From CAMQRS01 sp964370065 (GTDB taxonomy: Bacteria > Bacillota_I > Bacilli_A > Erysipelotrichales > Erysipelotrichaceae), in contig CAYJGK010000033.1 in NCBI GenBank assembly GCA_964370065.1, forward strand, positions 1-11,839: a stretch of DNA of 11,839 nt, written 5' to 3'. Numbering within the stretch: position 1 is the first letter of the stretch; every line of letters begins with the position of its first letter. Positions 7,033 through 11,839 of this stretch are shown here, piece after piece. The notes under the pieces are model-generated. The model saw nothing but the letters and a program-made list of their open reading frames with translations, made no database searches and had not been told where the DNA came from. The position numbers and the translations under genes are program-made.

Positions 7033-7755
7033 TTAATCAAATAAATTTTTATATTCCCCAGGAGAGATTCCCACTTTCTTTTTAAATATTTTAGAGAAAT
7101 AGCTTTGGGAAGCAAATCCAACTTCATGTGCAATTCGTTTTAATGGCACACCTGATTTTATTAATTTCTTCGTTTGATTAATTCGATAATTATTGACTAT
7201 TTCAGAAAAACTTTCTTTCCCTTCTTTATGTATGACTTTACTTAAATAAGTAGGGGTCACCTCTAATTTAATCGCCACATCATTTAAGCTAATCGTTTTA
7301 TGATAGTGGGTTTCGATATATTGAATTGCTCGTTTATAATACAATGTGCTTTTTAATTGACGCATCGCTTGAAATGGTTTTTGAATAGCGTGATAATACT
7401 TTATTAAACGTATTTCTAAGTCTGAATAGCAATGGATTGGATACTCTTCTTTTAATACATATTCTTTCTCTAAGTTGAAATCATACAAATCATTAATTTG
7501 TTTAATGATTTGTTCAACTATATAAGTGACTGTACTTTCAAGTTCACTTTTGGGATGGTGAATATACACCTTCTTAGCAATATAATATAATTGATTGACA
7601 TCACTTTTTTCTAAACTATCATAAAATAATGCAATCATTTTATTTAAATCATAGTGTTCTTCTTCTAAAGTTGGGATTTTGTCTTGTTGTTTAGTTTGAA
7701 ATTTATAATTTGCCTGTTTCTTCTTTAATAGTAAAGTAATCGTATCCTGTTCCAT
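7033..7755 (-). CDS. AraC-family transcriptional regulator, 5'-truncated
   Basis: The open frame encodes 240 residues with a complete C-terminal AraC-type double helix-turn-helix (about 145-238: ISLNDVAIKLEVTPTYLSKV, then LKRIAHEVGFASQSYFSKIF and GISPGEYK). The stretch from about residue 30 (EEEHYDLNKMIALFYDSLEK) resembles the helical segment that precedes the DNA-binding part in YesN-like regulators. The first 15 or so codons overlap the GH89 reading frame and read it out of frame. The ATG directly follows a TAA and has no recognisable ribosome binding site, and no internal ATG has one either. I infer that the true N-terminal sensor domain and promoter were lost in a deletion that joined this gene to the GH89 gene. 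It may now be silent or weakly expressed. Confidence 0.75.
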   Translation of the reverse strand: MEQDTITLLLKKKQANYKFQTKQQDKIPTLEEEHYDLNKMIALFYDSLEKSDVNQLYYIAKKVYIHHPKSELESTVTYIVEQIIKQINDLYDFNLEKEYVLKEEYPIHCYSDLEIRLIKYYHAIQKPFQAMRQLKSTLYYKRAIQYIETHYHKTISLNDVAIKLEVTPTYLSKVIHKEGKESFSEIVNNYRINQTKKLIKSGVPLKRIAHEVGFASQSYFSKIFKKKVGISPGEYKNLFD

Positions 7756-9333
7756 TTAGATTTTCTGCTAATTCAAATGTGAACCATTCTTTATATTGTG
7801 CCCCTAATTGTCTTTCAATAATTGCATATACTTCATCTAAAGTGTCTTGTGTTGTAATTTCTACATCGTATTCTGAACCTTCGAATACTTCTACATCTAC
7901 TTCTGGTCTAGACTGTAATGCTGTATTAGTTGCTGTTCCCGTCACACGTACTTCATTTAATTGTGCAGATGCATTGGCTGAGTTGTATTCTACATAAACT
8001 CTTACATATCTAGCTTCTATCCCATTTCCAGCAATCACTGCTTTATCAGTAATGGTATCATCTAGTTTTTCACCTAACTTTGTAAAGTCTCTACCATCCA
8101 TACTTGTATAAACAGTGAATTCTGAATATCCATTTGTTGGTAAAAACACTTCTACATCTGTTAATGCATAATTTGCTTCTAAATCAATATCTACAAAACT
8201 TGGGTAATAAATACCACGCCATGCAGTGATTGCGCTCCCATCATTAATATTTTTGGCAACATTTTACCCGATGATGTATGCACTGGTTTATTTAATGCAA
8301 TATTATCTGGATCAGGTGAAACTTTATCATTTTCACCATATAATTCAAATTCCGCTACTGCTGGCCAACCTTTGCCTGCACTACTCGTGCAATCATCCAT
8401 TACAATTTTAATGTCTGTATAAGTTGTCGCTGCAAATTTATACTCCTGTTGTGTGTTATCTGTACGATTTGCTTTCGCTTGACTGACTATCGTATCATAT
8501 TCACCATTTCCATTTTTCCCATAAATACTATACGTAAATTCATAATTATATGGTTCACTCGCTACTTTTTCAAATACAATTTTTGTTGCATCTACTAAAC
8601 GTGCGTCAAAACTTAAAATAATGTACTTTGGTGAAGTCAATTGCTCTCCATGAAATAAATATAAACTTGTATAATCCCCATCTACTAATGGTGCTGGATC
8701 AGGATTTGCTGTTCCATCTGTTGTAACAGTCGTTAAACTAGCAATGTTATTGTAGTCAGATAACCCTGCTGATTCCCCAACTTTATAAACTTCTAATTCA
8801 CGAATAGAAGGCCAAAATTTTCCTTCTGCACCGCCCTCTTTTGCATCAGATAAAGTGACAATTATATCCGTTGCTGAAATTGTTGTATCTAAATCAATGA
8901 CAATTTCTGAACCCATTGCTTGATCATCAAACGATTCTACAAATAAAGGTGTATCAATAACACTATTTTGGTAGTAATCAACTGTCACATCAGCAGATCG
9001 ATTGGCTACATCTCCTCCTCCTAATTTAATCACAATCTTCTTTACATCCGTTCCTTGTTGTAATTGTAAACGCGCTGTAATCGGTCCTGGCCAAACTGCT
9101 GCACCAGAACCAGTTGGGTAAGCCCAAGCAGTTGTGTCATCCCCATCAATCATTTTATCTTTGGTACCACCCCATTGTAAATCTTCTTTATCCACTATAA
9201 CAGTTCCCTCTCCTGCTACATTTATTAAATTTTCTGTTGCTTTTACTGTAGTAATTGGCATAAATGTTGGTAACAGTGATAGCAACAAAGCAAAAATCAT
9301 TAAATTTTGTAAACTCTTTTTTAATAAATTCAT
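7703..9333 (-). pseudogene. Broken secreted GH89-type alpha-N-acetylglucosaminidase, N-terminal remnant
   Basis: A signal peptide (MNLLKKSLQNLMIFALLLSL... to about 32) is followed by three F5/8C-like (CBM32-type) sugar-binding regions (roughly 35-185, 190-335 and 345-480). The remnant ends in a NAGLU N-terminal domain (VEITTQDTLDEVYAIIERQL ... YDYFTIKEETGKL), which is the entry to GH89 catalytic domains. Two lesions are visible. First, at the A-run 8262-8265 one base is missing: the frame ends at 8191, but one extra A restores SSGKNVAKNINDGSAITAWRG and the third F5/8C domain. Second, the coding homology stops at 7703, before any catalytic part, and AraC coding sequence follows. GH89 enzymes act on terminal alpha-GlcNAc of mucins and related glycans and are usually well over 1,000 residues in clostridia; about 543 codons remain. 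The start at 9333 has AAGGGG about 10 bases upstream and gives a clean signal peptide; the frame stays open to 9432. Confidence 0.85.
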
Positions 9334-9466
9334 TTCGTTTTTTTCCCCTTCACATAAATTTATATTATTTTTTTCTACTAAATCCCTCCTTTTGTTATTG
9401 TAAACTTTGTTTAATGAACAAGCCTCATCCATCTTTTCATTAAAATATAGTCAGTTTTACTCCTTT

Positions 9467-9475
9467 ACTATAGCA
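9467..9475 (-). promoter_or_regulatory. Possible extended -10 promoter of the GH89 remnant
   Basis: TGC followed by TATAGT on the minus strand, with no good -35, would give a leader of about 125 bases. A strong but unused GGAGGG lies in that leader, more than 40 bases before the chosen start. Other -10-like strings (TATATT at 9444-9449) are present, so this call is weak. Confidence 0.35.
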
Positions 9476-9546
9476 AGGAAACTTTTGTAATATATTGTCA
9501 TGTTTTGTATTTTTTTGTATATTATCCATTCATTCTAACACGTAAC

Positions 9547-9569
9547 AAAAAAAGAACACAAAGTGTTCT
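9547..9569 (-). terminator. Terminator of the ABC ATPase gene
   Basis: A 7-bp perfect stem with a 3-base loop (arms 9553-9559 and 9563-9569) is followed by a run of seven T on the minus strand. It overlaps the stop codon by two bases. Confidence 0.85.
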
Positions 9570-10632
9570 AAATTCGTTTTCCACTCTTTTCATCAAAGAA
9601 ATGTAGTTCTTGAATGTCACAAGCAAATTGTCTTTGATCTTGTGCTAACATATTTTGTTTGGGAGAGGCATACATAATTATCTTTTGGTGTGCTAGTTGT
9701 AGTTGCACTTGTACTTCTCTTCCAACTAATGTTACTTCTTGAATAGTCCCTATAAAGTTAGCCGCTTCTTTTGTTTCATAAATATGTTGCGCACGTATCC
9801 CGACAATAATTTTTTGATTATCGTATTTTTGTAATTTTTGTAATTGCTCATTATTTAGTGGGATGCATATTCCTTTTCCTATAAAACAATTATCTTCTAT
9901 TGTACCCATTAAAATATTCATTGTTTCATCACCAATAAAATTAGCAACAAACAAACTATTAGGTTGCTCGTATAATTGTTGTGGTGTCCCCACTTGTTGG
10001 ATTTCTCCTGCATTCATTACAACAATTTTATCAGCTAAGTACATGGCTTCTTTTTGGTCATGACTAACCATTATTGTTGTTGCTTTTAACTCTTTGTGCA
10101 CCTTTAATAAATATTCTCTCATATGTGCTTTTAAACTAATGTCCAAGTGACTTAATGGTTCATCCATCAAACAAACAGGTTCATTATCCACTAACATACG
10201 ACCTAGTGCCACGCGCTGACGCTGACCTCCTGATAATGATTTAGAGGACTGCTGTAAACATTGTTGTAACTGTAAATGTTGAGCAGCTTTTTGTACTTGT
10301 TTATCGATTGTTTTTTTATCTACTTTTTTCATTTGTAATCCAAACGCTAAATTATCATATACATTTAAATGCGGAAATAAAGCAAAAGATTGAAACACCA
10401 TAGAAATATGACGGTCTTTAGCGAGAACATCATTGCTATATTGATTTTGTATGTATATTTCCCCGCTACTTACCTGTTCCAATCCTGCAATCATTCTAAG
10501 AGTTGTTGTTTTCCCACACCCTGATGGACCAACTAATACAATAAATTCATGCGAGCTCACTTCTAAATTAAAATTACTTACCGCTTTTATACCATTATCA
10601 TATTGTTTACTTACATTCACTAATCGTAACAT
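9568..10632 (-). CDS. ABC transporter ATP-binding protein, MsmK/UgpC-like (sugar CUT1 class)
   Basis: The 354-residue ATPase has Walker A GPSGCGKTT (35-43), Q-loop Gln81, signature LSGGQRQR (133-140), Walker B VCLMDEP (153-159) and H-loop VSHDQ (His191). A C-terminal OB/TOBE-like part (about 235-354, VGIRAQHIYETKEA) is shaped as in MalK, MsmK and UgpC. It would power import of sugars or glycerol phosphate at the membrane. No permease or binding protein is encoded beside it and it has its own promoter and terminator, so it fits a shared ATPase serving several distant transporters, as MsmK does in streptococci. The C-terminal part is less conserved than the ATPase core, so spermidine- or phosphonate-type transport is not excluded. 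Start: AGGAG (10640-10644) lies 7 bases before the ATG. Confidence 0.88.
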   Translation of the reverse strand: MLRLVNVSKQYDNGIKAVSNFNLEVSSHEFIVLVGPSGCGKTTTLRMIAGLEQVSSGEIYIQNQYSNDVLAKDRHISMVFQSFALFPHLNVYDNLAFGLQMKKVDKKTIDKQVQKAAQHLQLQQCLQQSSKSLSGGQRQRVALGRMLVDNEPVCLMDEPLSHLDISLKAHMREYLLKVHKELKATTIMVSHDQKEAMYLADKIVVMNAGEIQQVGTPQQLYEQPNSLFVANFIGDETMNILMGTIEDNCFIGKGICIPLNNEQLQKLQKYDNQKIIVGIRAQHIYETKEAANFIGTIQEVTLVGREVQVQLQLAHQKIIMYASPKQNMLAQDQRQFACDIQELHFFDEKSGKRI

Positions 10633-10657
10633 AGTCGTTCTCCTATTCCTTATCTAT

Positions 10658-10685
10658 ATTATACAAAAGCAAAATAAATTAGCAA
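10658..10685 (-). promoter_or_regulatory. Promoter of the ABC ATPase gene
   Basis: -35 TTGCTA (10680-10685), 16-base spacer, -10 TATAAT (10658-10663). It is divergent from the tRNA-Leu promoter, with about 25 bases between the two -35 boxes. Confidence 0.7.
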
Positions 10686-10710
10686 TATTAATTATGTGTC
10701 ATATTTCTTA

Positions 10711-10738
10711 TTGCATTTTATTTATGACATGATATAAT
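10711..10738 (+). promoter_or_regulatory. Promoter of tRNA-Leu
   Basis: -35 TTGCAT (10711-10716), 16-base spacer, -10 TATAAT (10733-10738). The transcript would start near 10745, giving a leader of about 19 bases before the mature tRNA. Confidence 0.7.
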
Positions 10739-10761
10739 AATAGGGCATTAATAAAATGCAA
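10711..10761. repeat. 12-bp perfect inverted repeat flanking the tRNA-Leu -10 box
   Basis: TTGCATTTTATT at 10711-10722 is exactly repeated in inverse at 10750-10761, with 27 bases between. One arm covers the -35 box and the other lies in the leader, 2 bases before the tRNA. This could be an operator or chance in AT-rich DNA. Confidence 0.5.
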
Positions 10762-10763
10762 AC

Positions 10764-10848
10764 GCGGATGTGGCGAAATTGGCAGACGCACTAGACTTAG
10801 GATCTAGCGCCTCACGGCGTGCAGGTTCGATTCCTGTCATCCGCACCA
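10764..10848 (+). tRNA. tRNA-Leu (anticodon UAG)
   Basis: Class II tRNA of 85 bases. The acceptor stem is GCGGATG/CATCCGC with discriminator A and encoded CCA. The D loop has AATTGGCAGA, the anticodon stem is CTAGA/TCTAG with loop CTTAGGA (anticodon UAG, for CUA and other CUN codons), the long variable arm is CGCCTCACGGCG, and the T arm is CAGG/CCTG. It is the only plus-strand gene in the window. Confidence 0.97.
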
Positions 10849-10941
10849 TTTATAATTATTTGATTAATATTTATTATTAATTAAAATATAAAAACGATTT
10901 AAAAGGTAGTTGTGCTTCCTGTTTATTGATACAGGCTATAT

Positions 10942-10965
10942 AGAGGGTTAATCACCCTCTTTTTT
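10942..10965 (+). terminator. Terminator of tRNA-Leu
   Basis: A 7-bp perfect stem (arms 10942-10948 and 10954-10960, loop of 5) ends in a run of six T. The 93 bases between the tRNA and this hairpin hold only AT-rich sequence and a weak 5-bp hairpin (CCTGT/ACAGG); I see no gene there. Confidence 0.85.
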
Positions 10966-11013
10966 GCTTTTATTTACTATATTGTATCATAATCAAAAAT
11001 ATAAATTATAAAA

Positions 11014-11034
11014 ACCACTGAAAAACTCAGTGGT
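11014..11034 (-). repeat. Right-end hairpin of the IS200 element
   Basis: An 8-bp perfect stem (11014-11021 and 11027-11034) is followed by TTTT on the minus strand, so it may also end the tnpA transcript. It sits where IS200 right-end foldbacks are recognised by TnpA. Confidence 0.65.
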
Positions 11035-11041
11035 ATTCACT

Positions 11042-11129
11042 AGCCCTATAAGGGCTCAATGTTGCGTAGCCATTCGGCTACTGAAGCCTGACAGCTGCAA
11101 CTATTTCACAAACTGCCTCTTAAAGAGGC
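11042..11129 (-). other. Structured 3' region of the IS200 element
   Basis: Three perfect hairpins lie between tnpA and the right end: 11042-11056 (6 bp, loop of 3), 11066-11081 (6 bp, GAAT loop on the minus strand) and 11115-11129 (6 bp, loop of 3). A closing 5-bp helix between 11061-11065 and 11097-11101 stacks on the middle one. No reading frame of note is present. Such ordered folding suggests a structured RNA or a DNA fold used in transposition; no known RNA family is claimed. Confidence 0.5.
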
Positions 11130-11140
11130 TATTTACTGTT

Positions 11141-11608
11141 TTATTTTGCCAGCTCACCCGTAAACGGGTCTATGAATTCTTTTAAACTCATTTGATCAGA
11201 TAACTTGTCTTCTTGCAATTGATTTTGTATATACTCCTTAATTCTTTTTTCATTTTTTCCTACTGTATCTACAAAATATCCTCTTGACCAAAACTTTCTA
11301 TTTCCAAATTTGTATTTTAAATTTGCGTGTCTTTCAAATATCATCAATGTCGATTTGCTTTTCAGGTATCCCATAAATTGTGATATTGAATATTTTGGTG
11401 ATATTTCTATTAACATATGTATGTGATCAGGACACGCTTCTGCCTCAATCAATTTACATCCAGTTTTTCTTTCGATTAACGACCTTAATATTTGTCCTAT
11501 ATCTTTTCTTATTTTATTATATATAATTAGTCTTCGATATTTGGACATGATTATGATGTGGTATTTATATCTATAACTTGTATGTGATAAACTTTGAATG
11601 TTGCTCGT
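11141..11608 (-). CDS. tnpA: IS200-type transposase TnpA (Y1 HUH), start codon mutated
   Basis: A single-strand DNA transposase that cuts and joins IS ends through a tyrosine. The HUH motif is PDHIHMLI and the catalytic tyrosine is in RIKEYIQNQ; KSTLMIFERHANLKYKFGN, FWSRGYFVDTVG and the final DPFTGELAK are all typical of the family. The first ATG in frame is at 11548 and gives 135 residues, which lacks the conserved first strand. Upstream in the same frame, SNIQSLSHTSYRYKYHIIIM matches the normal TnpA N-terminus, giving about 155 residues, the family length. That frame opens after a TGA with no ATG, GTG or TTG. AGGTGA (11615-11620) lies 6 bases before an ACG at 11606-11608, exactly where ATG is expected, so I annotate from there. 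Translation from ACG would be poor, and the ATG at 11548 would miss conserved residues, so the element may be immobile. Confidence 0.85.
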   Translation of the reverse strand, partial: TSNIQSLSHTSYRYKYHIIIMSKYRRLIIYNKIRKDIGQILRSLIERKTGCKLIEAEACPDHIHMLIEISPKYSISQFMGYLKSKSTLMIFERHANLKYKFGNRKFWSRGYFVDTVGKNEKRIKEYIQNQLQEDKLSDQMSLKEFIDPFTGELAK

Positions 11609-11614
11609 AGCGAT

Positions 11615-11671
11615 TCACCTACTTTCTTTTTATTTTGCTGCCAGGCATTTTAATTATAGCAAAGTAGGTGA
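11615..11671 (-). promoter_or_regulatory. tnpA promoter and foldback leader hiding its ribosome binding site
   Basis: An extended -10 (TGC plus TATAAT, -10 at 11653-11658) lies between two perfect 11-base inverted arms, 11661-11671 and 11615-11625. The inner arm contains the tnpA ribosome binding site. A transcript starting at this promoter (about 11646) lacks the outer arm, while one entering from outside carries both and would sequester the site. Translation shielding by such a hairpin is known for IS200. Confidence 0.7.
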
Positions 11672-11693
11672 TTTTTTTTAGTCTAAAAGTCTG

Positions 11694-11718
11694 ATACCAC
11701 GCGCATAGCACGTGGTAT
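11694..11718 (-). repeat. Left-end hairpin of the IS200 element
   Basis: An 8-bp perfect stem ATACCACG/CGTGGTAT (11694-11701 and 11711-11718), with a further 2-bp GC pairing inside the loop. Its position ahead of the tnpA leader fits the left-end foldback of this family. Confidence 0.65.
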
Positions 11719-11731
11719 TTTTGCGATATAA

Positions 11732-11762
11732 AAAACAACACTCAAAACTGGAGTGTTGTTTT
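11732..11762. terminator. Bidirectional terminator at the IS flank
   Basis: A 12-bp perfect stem (11732-11743 and 11751-11762, loop of 7) has T-runs on both strands. It is the second terminator after the tRNA at the right edge and protects the IS element from incoming transcription. Confidence 0.75.
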
Positions 11763-11783
11763 GCTTCAACTGAATACTTATAA

Positions 11784-11810
11784 TAAAAAAAGTTTGTATG
11801 AAACAAACTT
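11784..11810 (-). terminator. Terminator of the tRNA unit entering from the right
   Basis: An 8-bp perfect stem (11790-11797 and 11803-11810, loop of 5) is followed by seven or more T on the minus strand, 11 bases after the CCA end of the tRNA at 11822. Confidence 0.8.
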
Positions 11811-11821
11811 GTTTTTATAAA

Positions 11822-11839
11822 TGGTCGGGACGGGGGGAC
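11822..11839 (-). tRNA. 3' end of a tRNA, probably tRNA-Pro (cut by the window edge)
   Basis: Read on the minus strand, the edge gives the end of a T loop (GT), five C of the T stem, acceptor CGTCCCG, discriminator A and CCA. A first base C paired to G72 with A73 is the usual pattern of bacterial tRNA-Pro. The anticodon lies outside the window, so the identity is an inference. A terminator follows directly. Confidence 0.6.

Larger units (their letters stand above)
11014..11718 (-). mobile_element. IS200-type insertion sequence (IS200/IS605 family, tnpA only)
   Basis: About 700 bases, the usual size for an IS200 element: a left-end hairpin (11694-11718), a tnpA gene with a leader that can fold over its ribosome binding site, a structured 3' region and a right-end hairpin (11014-11034). 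The two end hairpins share the arm ACCAC. As expected for the family there are no terminal inverted repeats or target duplications. The outer limits are approximate because the cleavage sites were not identified. There is no tnpB. It lies between the convergent ends of tRNA-Leu and a second tRNA gene, past their terminators. Confidence 0.8.

Noticed and set aside
9384..9390. Strong GGAGGG in the GH89 leader as evidence of a small upstream gene
   Set aside because: No start codon follows at a usable distance; the only nearby ATG is directly followed by a stop.
9400..9425. Imperfect TTGTT/AACAA repeat upstream of the GH89 remnant as a catabolite-control (cre) site
   Set aside because: It lacks the central CG and the general pattern of cre sites.
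8191..9432. Start of the secreted protein at 9432
   Set aside because: The added 33 residues are highly charged and would precede the signal peptide; the Met at 9333 has its own ribosome binding site and a normal signal peptide.
10849..10941. Small RNA or peptide gene between tRNA-Leu and its terminator
   Set aside because: There is only AT-rich sequence, a weak 5-bp hairpin and a five-codon GTG frame; nothing supports a gene.
11035..11135. CRISPR-like repeats in the hairpin-rich region
   Set aside because: The hairpins differ from each other and show no repeat-spacer periodicity.

Overview
The window is AT-rich with Bacillota-type genes: strong AGGAGG-type ribosome binding sites, TTGACA/TATAAT promoters, many intrinsic terminators, a YkpA-type ABC-F protein, a LytTR regulator and tRNA genes with encoded CCA. 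A gut Bacillota of the Erysipelotrichia/Coprobacillaceae kind would fit, but that placement is an inference from style and gene content. Nearly everything reads on the minus strand; only tRNA-Leu is on the plus strand.

Right to left on the minus strand, the layout is as follows. (a) The 3' end of a tRNA, probably tRNA-Pro, at the right edge is followed by two terminators in series. (b) An IS200-type element (about 11014-11718) has hairpin ends, a tnpA gene whose natural start codon appears mutated to ACG, and an 11-bp inverted repeat that can hide the tnpA ribosome binding site in read-through transcripts. (c) The plus-strand tRNA-Leu(UAG) gene is divergent from a stand-alone sugar-type ABC ATPase gene (MsmK/UgpC class). 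(d) A wrecked gene for a secreted glycoside hydrolase of the GH89 (alpha-N-acetylglucosaminidase) type keeps its signal peptide, three F5/8C-like domains and the start of its NAGLU N-terminal domain. It carries a one-base frameshift and is then cut off and joined out of frame to the 3' part of an AraC-family regulator. (e) A LytTR regulator is translationally coupled to a LiaF-like membrane protein, followed by an inositol-monophosphatase-family gene. (f) A gadC-gadB acid-resistance operon (glutamate/GABA antiporter and glutamate decarboxylase) has a good promoter and a terminator. (g) tRNA-Asn has its own promoter and terminator. (h) A YkpA/YbiT-type ABC-F ATPase gene ends in a terminator at the left edge.

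GadC imports glutamate and exports GABA while GadB consumes a proton in the decarboxylation; the genes overlap by 11 bases and form one acid-stress unit. LytTR plus membrane protein has the architecture of a membrane-controlled LytTR regulatory system, probably sensing envelope conditions. The GH89/AraC scar suggests loss of a mucin- or glycan-degrading function.

I did not find a convincing new multi-gene system. The observations most worth following are the GH89-AraC deletion joint, the IS200 leader with its ACG start and structured 3' region, the GadC lacking the C-terminal plug, and several exact inverted repeats around promoters.
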